DNA from: Lentimicrobiaceae bacterium
GTDB lineage: Bacteria; Bacteroidota; Bacteroidia; Bacteroidales; Lentimicrobiaceae
Assembly: GCA_028697695.1 (NCBI GenBank)
Contig: JAQVEI010000107.1
Coordinates: 1 to 7,414 of the forward strand
Reading direction: 5' to 3'
DNA length: 7,414 nt
Shown in pieces: positions 1 through 6,516 of this stretch (position 1 is the first letter of the stretch; each line of letters starts with the position of its first letter). The position numbers and the translations under genes are program-made. The notes under the pieces are model-generated. The model had not been told where the DNA came from. It saw nothing but the letters and a program-made list of their open reading frames with translations, and did no database searches.

Positions 1-7
1 TTGAATC

Positions 8-214
8 ATGAGGATAGTTGTCAATAGCATTCCATTGCGTATACACCGGGGCGGAAAAGTGAAAGATGCCATCGCGCGATATCAGGGTCACTGCGGCCTC
101 ATTTTTGAAGAAGGCAGTTTCCTGGTTCAGGATAAATACGGGAATGAATTGGAGCATGAAGGAGCGTTAAATGAAAACAGCGAACTTGTGCTCATGCTTA
201 AAACTTATAAATAA
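8..214 (+). CDS. Small beta-grasp-like (ThiS/MoaD-like) hypothetical protein
   Basis: A 68-residue protein without signal peptide or membrane segment, so probably cytoplasmic. The ATG at 8 is the first possible start because an in-frame TGA lies at 2-4; that TGA could be the end of an upstream gene cut by the window edge. The layout resembles ubiquitin-like beta-grasp proteins: a first strand (IVVNSIPLRI, residues 3-12), a turn (HRGGK), a helix (VKDAIARY, 18-25), then the segment DKYGNELEHEG (42-52) and a final strand (ELVLML, 59-64). ThiS and MoaD proteins end in Gly-Gly, used for thiocarboxylation; this one ends LKTYK, so sulfur-carrier chemistry is not supported. It lies 6 bp before the nucleotidase gene and is almost certainly cotranscribed with it. 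The coding call is fairly safe because of the tight spacing and protein-like composition. The fold is my inference from the pattern, and the function is unknown. Confidence 0.72.
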   Translation: MRIVVNSIPLRIHRGGKVKDAIARYQGHCGLIFEEGSFLVQDKYGNELEHEGALNENSELVLMLKTYK

Positions 215-220
215 ACTGAA

Positions 221-1657
221 ATGAGAAAACTTTTTATCATCGTTTTTATTTTAGCCGCTTATTGGCCGTATGGTGCATTAGCTTATCAACCCCCGGATAC
301 TTTAACACTTACCATAGTTTCGGTAAATGACATGCATGCGCGTATTGATAATTTTCCTGGTTTTATATCATGGCTTGACAGCATCAGGAGCCGTAATGAG
401 CATGTGCTGGTGCTTTCGGCCGGGGATAACTTTACAGGGAATCCGGTGGTAGACCAATATCCTGATAAAGGGTATCCTATTATAGAGCTGATGAATATGG
501 CCGGCTTTAATTATGGAGCAATAGGCAACCATGAATTTGATTATGGACAGGAAACCCTGAAGAAACGCCTGAGTCAGGCTGATTTTCCATTAATGGCAGC
601 CAATATTGTTGTGGAAAATGATGCTTTGCCTGAGTTTAAACCTTACGGGATTTTTTATATTGATGACACAAAACTATGTATCTTCAGTATGGTTCAGGTC
701 AACGAGAAAGGCATACCGGATACACATCCATCAAAACTAACCGGGTTAAAGTTTACACCTCCCCTGGAATACGTGCCCACCCTTAAAAAAGAGCTTGACA
801 GTTGCGGTGTTCTTATTGCGCTCACTCATTTGGGTTTAGAAACTGATGTGGAACTGGCAAATGCATGGCAAAACATTGACTGGATTGCCGGCGGTCATTC
901 ACACACACTCATCAAAAACCCCACCTTGCACAATGGTGTATTGATTACCCAGGCCGGAGCCGGTTTAAAGTATGCCACTGTAACCACTTTAAAGGTTTTG
1001 GATGATAAAGTGGTACATAAGTCAGCTATTTTAGCTGATTTGTCCGGTCATAAGGGCAGAAATGCAGCGGCTGACTCCTTGTTGAGTGGATTTAACGACA
1101 ACCCGGAGCTTAAGCAAACCATTGGTAAAGCAACAGCCGTTATTTCAGGCAAACAAGAACTTGGAAATCTCACGACGGATGCCATGACAGCAGTAGAACC
1201 CATAGAGATTGCCTTTCAGAACACGGGCGGCATCCGCATAGGTAAAATTGAGCGGGGAGACATTACCGTAAGTGATATTTACAGTTTGGATCCATTCGGG
1301 AATGAGATTATCCTGATACAAATGACACCGGACGAAATACGATCGCTATTGCTTAACTCCTACAACCGCGGCAACTCCATTGACCTGATTCCTTCGGGCG
1401 TACATTATACGATTGTTACCGACGAATCGAACAGGGGCAAATCTGTGGAGCTGACTTTGCCTGACGGCAAACCACTAAACGAAAACAATACATACAATGT
1501 TGGCGTAAGCAGCTACATAGCCAGCAGCTATACATTTGATCATAAAGACCCCGGCACTTCTTTGTATATGATTACTGCCGAGGCATTAATCAATTTTATA
1601 AAATCAAAGGGAGAGATAGATTACACGGGCAGTTTACGCACCCGGGTGAATCGCTGA
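221..1657 (+). CDS. Exported bifunctional metallophosphatase/5'-nucleotidase (UshA/CD73-like)
   Basis: A 478-residue member of the 5'-nucleotidase family, which hydrolyses nucleotides or related phosphoesters outside the cytoplasm with a two-metal centre. A signal peptide (residues 1-21, hydrophobic core then ALA before Tyr22) has no lipobox, so the product is probably periplasmic. The N-terminal metallophosphatase domain shows NDMH (36-39), SAGDN (66-70), GNHEFD (102-107), THLG (202-205) and GGHSHT (224-229). By homology with UshA, Asp37, His39, Asp69, Asn103, His203, His226 and His228 would bind metal, and His104/Asp107 would form the catalytic dyad. The C-terminal substrate-binding domain shows GNLTTDAM (315-322), NTGGIR (334-339), DPFGN (357-361) and PSG (391-393). 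The usual Phe-x-x-x-GGDG-like loop near the C-terminus is replaced by YIASSYTFD (432-440), so the nucleoside pocket may differ. No Shine-Dalgarno is visible before the ATG. The exact substrate cannot be told from sequence. Confidence 0.93.
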   Translation: MRKLFIIVFILAAYWPYGALAYQPPDTLTLTIVSVNDMHARIDNFPGFISWLDSIRSRNEHVLVLSAGDNFTGNPVVDQYPDKGYPIIELMNMAGFNYGAIGNHEFDYGQETLKKRLSQADFPLMAANIVVENDALPEFKPYGIFYIDDTKLCIFSMVQVNEKGIPDTHPSKLTGLKFTPPLEYVPTLKKELDSCGVLIALTHLGLETDVELANAWQNIDWIAGGHSHTLIKNPTLHNGVLITQAGAGLKYATVTTLKVLDDKVVHKSAILADLSGHKGRNAAADSLLSGFNDNPELKQTIGKATAVISGKQELGNLTTDAMTAVEPIEIAFQNTGGIRIGKIERGDITVSDIYSLDPFGNEIILIQMTPDEIRSLLLNSYNRGNSIDLIPSGVHYTIVTDESNRGKSVELTLPDGKPLNENNTYNVGVSSYIASSYTFDHKDPGTSLYMITAEALINFIKSKGEIDYTGSLRTRVNR

Positions 1658-1668
1658 TGAAGTCTGAT

Positions 1669-2217
1669 TTACCATTTTTCTTCCACCTTAACTACCGGAG
1701 GCTCCATTCCTTCCTTTAAACTGGCAATCAACTCCTTAATCTGGGTATCCATCTGCTGGAGGTAACCCCCGAATTTTGGTGAATAGGTTTTGTCGTTTGG
1801 GTCCAGCCAGCGTTCAACCGGATATTTTGAGGTTTGTTTGCGCTCAAAATTGGTGATGGTGTAGCGATAACGGCCGGGTTTGAACTCCAGCTTAAGGTTG
1901 TAACGTATAATTTCGGCTATCAAACGGGCGCCATCTGCTTCATTATATATCTCAAGGCGGTGCGCAATTTCAAGAACACCATTTTCGCGGTCGCGAACCC
2001 TGGAAACATCGGCAGGATTTTTATAATAGGTGTTCATCCATTCTATCGCTCTTATGTAAAGTTCATCCGCGGTTCCAGCCTGTTGAACTACATCCTGATA
2101 ATTAATGAGCTGAGTGTCCTTATCAATAGGAAAGGTCGTTTCTTCCTGCTGTGCACGCAAGGTATAGAATCCCCCGCTGAACAACAGAAGTAAAACAATA
2201 CTGATAAACTTATTCAT
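1669..2217 (-). CDS. Exported DUF4468 (TBP-like fold) protein
   Basis: I chose the start at 2217, giving 182 residues, because it opens directly with a signal peptide (MNKF, hydrophobic stretch 4-18, LRA before Gln23). The frame extends to 2262, but that extension would put 15 uncharacteristic residues before the signal and remove the short leader. The mature protein matches the pattern I know for DUF4468: a conserved ELYIRAIEWMNTYY helix (52-65), then RDRENGVLEI (75-84), then the strand LKLEFKPGRYRYTITNF (108-124). The C-terminus (152-182) is helical and charged. There is no lipobox and no second membrane segment, so it is likely periplasmic. The family is typical of Bacteroidota and has no known biochemical role. 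The gene stands alone between the groEL terminator and the convergent nucleotidase gene, 11 bp from the latter's stop. Confidence 0.85.
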   Translation of the reverse strand: MNKFISIVLLLLFSGGFYTLRAQQEETTFPIDKDTQLINYQDVVQQAGTADELYIRAIEWMNTYYKNPADVSRVRDRENGVLEIAHRLEIYNEADGARLIAEIIRYNLKLEFKPGRYRYTITNFERKQTSKYPVERWLDPNDKTYSPKFGGYLQQMDTQIKELIASLKEGMEPPVVKVEEKW

Positions 2218-2259
2218 AATACAATTTTTTATTGATTGATGTACGATTCTTGCAACAAA

Positions 2260-2267
2260 CAAAAATA
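2260..2267 (-). promoter_or_regulatory. Possible Bacteroidota -7 box for the DUF4468 gene
   Basis: Read on the minus strand this is TATTTTTG, an exact match to the Bacteroidota -7 consensus TAnnTTTG. It lies about 43 bp before the ATG at 2217, a reasonable leader length, and downstream of the groEL terminator. I do not find a TTTG -33 box at the usual distance, and the region is very AT-rich, so a chance match is quite possible. Confidence 0.3.
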
Positions 2268-2323
2268 ATAAAAACCAAACAGTTAATCACTCATACAACG
2301 ATCAATTGCATCAATTATTATCA

Positions 2324-2357
2324 ATGCAAAAAGTCCCTCGAAGGGGACTTTTTGCAT
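2324..2357 (-). terminator. Bidirectional hairpin terminator after groEL
   Basis: A perfect inverted repeat: ATGCAAAAAGTCCC (2324-2337) pairs with GGGACTTTTTGCAT (2344-2357). A further T-G pair (2338/2343) leaves a CGAA loop on the plus strand, which reads TTCG on the minus strand. The A5 and T5 runs sit inside the stem, so the structure looks the same from both sides. It lies 20 bp past the groEL stop at 2377 and most naturally ends the groESL transcript. It could also stop plus-strand read-through from the nucleotidase operon, which has no hairpin of its own in the 11 bp after its stop. Confidence 0.85.
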
Positions 2358-2376
2358 TTGAAAACAGGGAATTTGT

Positions 2377-4011
2377 TTAGTACATTCCGCCCATTCCACC
2401 CATTCCGGGATTGGGCATCATGGGTTCTTTCTCTTCTTTAATGTCAGCCACTACACATTCGGTTGTTAGCAACATACCTGCAATGGAGGCAGCATTTTCA
2501 AGAGCTACGCTGGCAACCTTTGTCGGGTCAATCACACCGGCCTTAAACAGGTCTTCATACACTTCGGTACGGGCGTTGAATCCAAAGTTACCTTCGCCAT
2601 CACGAACTTTCTGCACCACTACTGAGCCTTCCATGCCGGCATTGTTGACAATTTGTCTCAGTGGTTCTTCGAGTGCACGTTTAATGATGGCAATGCCGGT
2701 ATCCTCATCTTCGTTTTCGCCTTTAAGGCTTTCGAGTGCGGAGATTGCACGTATATAAGCAATACCACCGCCGGCGATAATACCTTCTTCAATGGCAGCG
2801 CGGGTTGCACTCAGGGCATCATCAAAACGGTCTTTCTTTTCTTTCATTTCAACTTCACTGGCAGCGCCAACATAGATAACTGCCACACCACCAGCCAGTT
2901 TAGCCAGGCGTTCCTGTAATTTTTCGCGATCATAATCAGAGGTGGTGCTCTCAATTTGCGACTTAATCATTTGAACGCGGGCGGCAATGTCTTCTGAAGT
3001 ACCACGGCCACTTACAATGGTAGTATTTTCCTTGTCCACACTCACCTTTTCGGCTTCACCCAGATAGGAGAGATCAGCGTCTTCGAGACGGTATCCTTTT
3101 TCTTCCGAAATTACAGTACCACCGGTGAGTATAGCTATATCCTCAAGCATTTCCTTGCGACGGTCGCCAAAACCGGGGGCTTTAACAGCGGCAATCTTTA
3201 ATGAACCGCGAATTTTGTTAACCACCAATGTTGCCAGAGCTTCTCCATCAACATCTTCAGCAATAATGAGCAAAGGCCTTCCGGTTTGAACAGTTTTTTC
3301 AAGTATGGGCAGGAAGTCCTTCATCACGGAAATTTTCTTGTCGTAAATGAGAATGTAGGGATTCTCAAAAACGGCTTCCATTTTTTCGGTATCGGTTATA
3401 AAATAAGGGGAGATAAAACCGCGGTCAAATTGCATACCTTCCACCACTTTAACGGTAGTTTCAATACCTTTGGCTTCTTCGATGGTAATCACACCTTCTT
3501 TTTTAACCTTATTCATGGCCTCGGCAATTCTCTCGCCAATGTAGCTGTCGTTGTTGGCCGAAATGGTTGCTACCTGGGTAATTTGCTCACTGCCTTCTTC
3601 TATTCTGGTGGTTCTTGCGTTTAAGAACTCAACTACTTTGGCTACGGCTTTGTCTATACCGCGTTTCAAATCCATTGGATTGGCTCCGGCGGTAACGTTT
3701 TTCATTCCGGTAGAAACTATAGCCTGGGCAAGAACAGTAGCCGTGGTGGTTCCATCACCGGCTACATCAGAGGTTTTGGAAGCTACTTCCTTCACCATCT
3801 GGGCACCCATGTTTTCAATTTTATCGCTAAGCTCAATTTCTTTAGCTACGCTAACACCGTCTTTGGTCACCGTGGGGGCACCATAAGCTTTGTCAATAAT
3901 AACATTACGTCCCTTGGGACCCAATGTCACTTTTACTGCATTGGCCAGAGCATCAACACCATTTTTAAGTTGTTCCCGGGCCTCAATATCAAAAATAATT
4001 TGTTTTGCCAT
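2377..4011 (-). CDS. groEL: Chaperonin GroEL (Hsp60)
   Basis: Complete 544-residue GroEL, the usual length. It forms the ATP-driven double-ring folding chamber in the cytoplasm, capped by GroES. The equatorial domain carries TLGPKGRN (29-36), KDGVS (50-54) and GDGTTTAT (85-92). Asp86 is the nucleotide-binding counterpart of E. coli Asp87, and Asp398 in DDAL matches the E. coli ATPase aspartate. The chaperonin signature AAIEEGIIAGGG is at 405-416. The apical domain spans roughly 190-375. The tail is short and Gly/Met-rich (MGGMGGMY), as is usual in Bacteroidota. The ATG at 4011 gives the standard MAKQI start. It follows groES by 35 bp in one operon and ends 20 bp before a strong terminator. 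All key residues I checked are present; nothing suggests decay or a specialised paralogue. Confidence 0.99.
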   Translation of the reverse strand: MAKQIIFDIEAREQLKNGVDALANAVKVTLGPKGRNVIIDKAYGAPTVTKDGVSVAKEIELSDKIENMGAQMVKEVASKTSDVAGDGTTTATVLAQAIVSTGMKNVTAGANPMDLKRGIDKAVAKVVEFLNARTTRIEEGSEQITQVATISANNDSYIGERIAEAMNKVKKEGVITIEEAKGIETTVKVVEGMQFDRGFISPYFITDTEKMEAVFENPYILIYDKKISVMKDFLPILEKTVQTGRPLLIIAEDVDGEALATLVVNKIRGSLKIAAVKAPGFGDRRKEMLEDIAILTGGTVISEEKGYRLEDADLSYLGEAEKVSVDKENTTIVSGRGTSEDIAARVQMIKSQIESTTSDYDREKLQERLAKLAGGVAVIYVGAASEVEMKEKKDRFDDALSATRAAIEEGIIAGGGIAYIRAISALESLKGENEDEDTGIAIIKRALEEPLRQIVNNAGMEGSVVVQKVRDGEGNFGFNARTEVYEDLFKAGVIDPTKVASVALENAASIAGMLLTTECVVADIKEEKEPMMPNPGMGGMGGMY

Positions 4012-4014
4012 TTT

Positions 4015-4026
4015 AAATGATCATTT
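4015..4026. repeat. 12-bp perfect palindrome just before groEL
   Basis: AAATGATCATTT is a perfect palindrome ending three bases upstream of the groEL ATG, inside the 35-bp groES-groEL spacer. In RNA it could only form a weak AT-rich pairing, as it has no loop; it could be a protein site or chance. No known motif is recognised. Confidence 0.3.
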
Positions 4027-4046
4027 GGGATTTAACAATGTTTTTC

Positions 4047-4325
4047 TTAAATGATTGCCACGATATCGGATTCGCGCATGATCAGGTAATCATTTCCCTC
4101 GATGGTAATTTCTGTACCGGCATATTTGCCATAGAGTACAACGTCGCCTTCTTTAACGGTAACCGGCTCATCTTTTTTGCCCGGTCCAACGGCAACTACA
4201 GTGCCACGCTGTGGCTTCTCTTTAGCGGTATCAGGAATGATAATTCCTCCAGCAGTCTTCTGTTCTGCTGCTGCCGGCTGTATCAAAACCCGGTCAGCCA
4301 GTGGTTTCACGTTTACTTTTGTCAT
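4047..4325 (-). CDS. groES: Co-chaperonin GroES (Hsp10)
   Basis: Complete 92-residue GroES, slightly shorter than the E. coli protein and within the family range. Seven copies form the dome that closes the GroEL cavity. The N-terminal strand VKPLADRVLI (6-15) is followed by the mobile loop (about 17-35), with the hydrophobic tip GGIII (26-30) that contacts the GroEL apical domains. Next come the conserved strand GTVVAVGPG (41-49), the segment VKEGDVVLYGKYAGTE (57-72) and the closing strand YLIMRESDIVAII (80-92). It is the first gene of the groESL operon. Its leader of about 200 bp upstream is isolated from secG by a terminator, so groESL must have its own promoter there. No Shine-Dalgarno is seen; the bases before the ATG are AT-rich. 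Confidence 0.98.
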   Translation of the reverse strand: MTKVNVKPLADRVLIQPAAAEQKTAGGIIIPDTAKEKPQRGTVVAVGPGKKDEPVTVKEGDVVLYGKYAGTEITIEGNDYLIMRESDIVAII

Positions 4326-4354
4326 AATTATTCTATTTTTTGGTTGTATGTATC

Positions 4355-4411
4355 AATTTTTCCGGATTCCTTCATTCTCATATTTTGTGCCAAAACATCA
4401 CCGGAAAAATT
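4355..4411. repeat. 11-bp perfect inverted repeat in the groESL leader
   Basis: AATTTTTCCGG (4355-4365) is the exact reverse complement of CCGGAAAAATT (4401-4411), with 35 bp between. It sits 30 to 86 bp upstream of the groES ATG. Within the spacer is a smaller repeat, TTTTG TGC CAAAA (4383-4395). If transcribed, the RNA could fold into a long stem with an inner hairpin; alternatively the two arms could be paired protein-binding sites. It is not CIRCE and I do not recognise it. The repeat is seen directly; a regulatory role is inference. Confidence 0.55.
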
Positions 4412-4431
4412 CTATCGGGTAAATCAAAACA

Positions 4432-4446
4432 TTAGCATACAGCTAA
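4432..4446. promoter_or_regulatory. Short inverted repeat TTAGC-N5-GCTAA upstream of groES
   Basis: TTAGC (4432-4436) and GCTAA (4442-4446) form a 5-bp inverted repeat with a 5-bp spacer, about 107 bp before the groES ATG. The outer bases are the same as those at the ends of CIRCE (TTAGCACTC-N9-GAGTGCTAA), but the inner ACTC/GAGT halves are absent and the spacer is too short. It could be an operator or chance. Confidence 0.25.
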
Positions 4447-4521
4447 AAGCTTAAATATCAACACACTAACTTAATTGAATCAAAAAGTCGATCCGAGGTG
4501 AAGTCTCACTCATTTGAATAA

Positions 4522-4562
4522 ATAAAAAAAAGTGTCAGCCTGCCTGTGACAAACTGACACTT
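4522..4562 (-). terminator. Rho-independent terminator after secG
   Basis: On the minus strand, a 9-bp perfect stem AAGTGTCAG (4562-4554) pairs with CTGACACTT (4538-4530) around a 15-base loop. The stem is followed by a run of T (eight, counting the last two stem bases) and then AT-rich sequence. It begins 22 bp after the secG stop at 4584 and closes the sigma-54 activator-lptE-TPR-secG operon, separating it from groESL. Confidence 0.88.
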
Positions 4563-4583
4563 ATTTAAAATTTTTACCGGGTT

Positions 4584-4910
4584 TTATTCTTCAACCGGAG
4601 GAGCCTGAAAATCCTGAACGGGAGTTTGCTCGTTGATGATTTGGCGCAATTCGGTATCGCTTGAACGTACAGCAGCCTGGTTGCGGGGAATTACGAATAT
4701 ACTGGACAAACTAAGTACCAATAGGATAATGGCTAGTGTCCAGGTAGTTTTCTCGAGAAAATCGGCAGTTTTGCGCACGCCCATAAACTGATTGGATGAG
4801 GCGAAATTAGAGGCCAGGCCACCGCCTTTTGAATTTTGAACAAGCACCACCAGCGCCAGCAACACGCAGGTGATAAGAATGAGTACTGAAACTAAAATAT
4901 AAGCTCCCAT
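4584..4910 (-). CDS. secG: Preprotein translocase subunit SecG
   Basis: Complete 108-residue SecG, the small inner-membrane subunit that assists SecYEG and SecA in protein export. It has the expected two transmembrane helices (about 3-24 and 56-74). The conserved loop after the first helix, QNSKGGGLASNF (25-36), is the clearest family mark. The C-terminal tail (76-108) is polar and acidic, ending PPVEE, and longer than the minimal SecG core; such tails vary. The start at 4910 gives the usual short lead into helix one. It is the last gene of its operon, 25 bp after the TPR-like gene, and is followed by a terminator. Confidence 0.96.
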   Translation of the reverse strand: MGAYILVSVLILITCVLLALVVLVQNSKGGGLASNFASSNQFMGVRKTADFLEKTTWTLAIILLVLSLSSIFVIPRNQAAVRSSDTELRQIINEQTPVQDFQAPPVEE

Positions 4911-4935
4911 AGGTGTATCTGATTATGTTAAATTT

Positions 4936-5964
4936 TCACTCTTCGGACAGTTTCGACTGTATTTCCGCAATTTGGGCTGCAAAGTAACTACTTTTTTCCG
5001 GATAATTCAACATTAACTTCTGATAAATTTTTATGGCCTTTCCGGGATTGTTTTGTTTGAGTTGAATGCGGGCCAGTGTTTCACTGACGATATCTTCCTG
5101 GTCAATATTGCTGCGCCTGGATTTATTTACCTGGTTATAGAATTCGTGGCGGGGCGGACTAATGCGCGGTTTATTCCGGATAAACCGTTCAATAAGCTGT
5201 TCGTTTTCAGTCACGGTTTCCGGTTTATCGGCCATTTTTTCATGGCTCTCCTGTTTATCTGCCTTTCCTGATGGTCGCGCTATGGAATCTTCAAGGCTGT
5301 ATGCTGCGGCACCATACCCATATAACAATAAATCGTCGGCAGGCGGAGCCGGACCGTCTTTGGCTTCCAGTAACTCTTCCAAACCGGGAAGGGTCCCCGT
5401 GGGAGTCTTCCAGCTTTCATCCGGACGCTCCTCCTTGAATTCGGTTGACAGTCCGGTTGCAGAAGGAGTTTCGCTTTCGGCTATGGCTGCCAGGCGTTCT
5501 GCAACAATCCTGCGCAAAGCCTCAAAATAATCGTCTTCTGCTTTAGGTTCAGTAGCTTCACTTATCTCTTTCGGTCCGGCATCATCGTCATGAAAACCAA
5601 TATTTGGCAAGGAAAGCTCGACAGGCTCGTTCGTTTCAACGCCCGTTTCAGCCTCTGACCATTGCTCCACAGGAGTTTCCACAGGCAGCTTTGCAATGGG
5701 CGGATATTCAACAACATTTTTTTCTTCATCACCTGCCTCCATTTTCTCCAGGTGCCGCCTCAGCAGCCCTCTGTTTCCGGTGTATGCAGCGGCTACTTTA
5801 AGCTGACGACCGTATTTTATACTGCTCACTTTACGGTAGTTGAGGGCAAGCAGTACCTGAGCCACCTGAAAATAGGGCATTTCAGCAACCAATTGTTCCA
5901 AATCAGGCAAAGATGCAGCACCAAGCAACTCAGGTGATTTTATATAGGTGTCAACATTTGCCAT
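4936..5964 (-). CDS. TPR-like protein of the lptE-secG locus, function unknown
   Basis: A 342-residue soluble protein with no signal peptide or membrane helix, so probably cytoplasmic. Two ordered ends flank a variable middle. The N-terminal part (about 6-75) is helical and contains SPELLGAASLPDLEQL and the MPYFQVAQVLLALNY stretch (29-43). The linker (about 76-255) is rich in Glu, Pro, Ala and Asp and looks disordered, apart from a helix at 144-163 and the short LLLYGYGAAAYSLED segment (212-226). The C-terminal part (256-340) begins LIERFIRNKPRI and carries a TPR-type helix pair, SETLARIQLKQNNPGKAIKIYQKLMLNYPEKSSYFAAQI, spanning 294-332. I recognise this as the uncharacterised protein commonly encoded between lptE and secG in Bacteroidota. 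Its place suggests a link to envelope biogenesis or secretion, but no activity can be assigned. It starts 12 bp after the lptE stop. Confidence 0.88.
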   Translation of the reverse strand: MANVDTYIKSPELLGAASLPDLEQLVAEMPYFQVAQVLLALNYRKVSSIKYGRQLKVAAAYTGNRGLLRRHLEKMEAGDEEKNVVEYPPIAKLPVETPVEQWSEAETGVETNEPVELSLPNIGFHDDDAGPKEISEATEPKAEDDYFEALRRIVAERLAAIAESETPSATGLSTEFKEERPDESWKTPTGTLPGLEELLEAKDGPAPPADDLLLYGYGAAAYSLEDSIARPSGKADKQESHEKMADKPETVTENEQLIERFIRNKPRISPPRHEFYNQVNKSRRSNIDQEDIVSETLARIQLKQNNPGKAIKIYQKLMLNYPEKSSYFAAQIAEIQSKLSEE

Positions 5965-5976
5965 TTTTGATATAAG

Positions 5977-6516
5977 TTACCAGTTAACCACCGATTTATT
6001 GAATATGTCATCCACCAGGTCTTTGGTGATGATATCGATCAACTCAGCTTCAACAGAAACCAGATTCAGGTTGCTGGAGTAATCATAGTATCGTGAGAAC
6101 TTGCTTTCAAAATCCGCTTTGGGATCATATTTATTGGTAAACCGCACATTCACTGTAATTTTCAGCCGAATCTGGGCAGCTTGCTGTGTACCGGAAATAG
6201 CCACCGGCTCAGTGGTATACCCTGTTATTTCGCCTTCAAAGGCGAGGTCACCGTTTCGCGGTACCAGCGCCAGACTGGTTTGCGCCACAAATCTGTCGCG
6301 CAGGGCCTCGGTGAAGGTCTGGCTCAGAATTGGCTGAACCAAATCGGCCTGATTTGGGAAAAGCGCTACCGACACGGTTTTTGCTTCCGGTGGGATAGAG
6401 GCACCGGTAAATGAATAAACCCCACAGGAATGAATCAACCCACTGAGCAACACCACCCACAGTATGCGAAGCGGTCGTGACAAGCAGCATTTCAAAAGAT
6501 ATTTACCGGATATCAT
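5977..6516 (-). CDS. lptE: LPS-assembly lipoprotein LptE
   Basis: LptE is the outer-membrane lipoprotein that plugs LptD and helps deliver LPS to the cell surface. I chose the start at 6516 (179 residues): the frame is open to 6651, but those extra 45 residues overlap the activator's conserved HTH coding region and do not look like a signal peptide. From Met1 there is a basic n-region (Lys5, Lys9, Arg14, Arg17), a hydrophobic core (18-27) and a lipobox-like IHSC with Cys31 as the lipidation site; His at -2 is unusual but tolerable. The mature start CGVYSFTGASIPPEAKTV is highly typical of Bacteroidota LptE. Further family marks are FPNQADLVQPILSQTFTEAL (53-72), NGDLAFEGEITGY (88-100) and the amphipathic C-terminus LIDIITKDLVDDIFNKSV (159-176). 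It overlaps the activator gene by 14 bp, suggesting translational coupling. Confidence 0.93.
   Translation of the reverse strand: MISGKYLLKCCLSRPLRILWVVLLSGLIHSCGVYSFTGASIPPEAKTVSVALFPNQADLVQPILSQTFTEALRDRFVAQTSLALVPRNGDLAFEGEITGYTTEPVAISGTQQAAQIRLKITVNVRFTNKYDPKADFESKFSRYYDYSSNLNLVSVEAELIDIITKDLVDDIFNKSVVNW

Noticed and set aside
2218..2262. Upstream extension of the DUF4468 reading frame to 2262
   Set aside because: The extra 15 residues precede a well-formed signal peptide, and the segment is the AT-rich leader holding the candidate -7 box.
2411..3886. Several open frames on the plus strand across groEL
   Set aside because: They lie antisense to a fully conserved groEL, have no family resemblance or start signals, and are explained by its codon use.
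4380..4395. TGGCAC on the minus strand in the groESL leader, resembling the -24 half of a sigma-54 promoter
   Set aside because: At the required distance the -12 element reads ATGA rather than TTGC, so only half of the promoter is present.
4326..4520. Search for canonical CIRCE (TTAGCACTC-N9-GAGTGCTAA) before groES
   Set aside because: No full or near-full copy is present; only the TTAGC-N5-GCTAA fragment is seen.
5053..5937. Open frames on the plus strand across the TPR-like gene
   Set aside because: Antisense shadows with Phe/Ser/Cys-rich composition and no recognisable domain.
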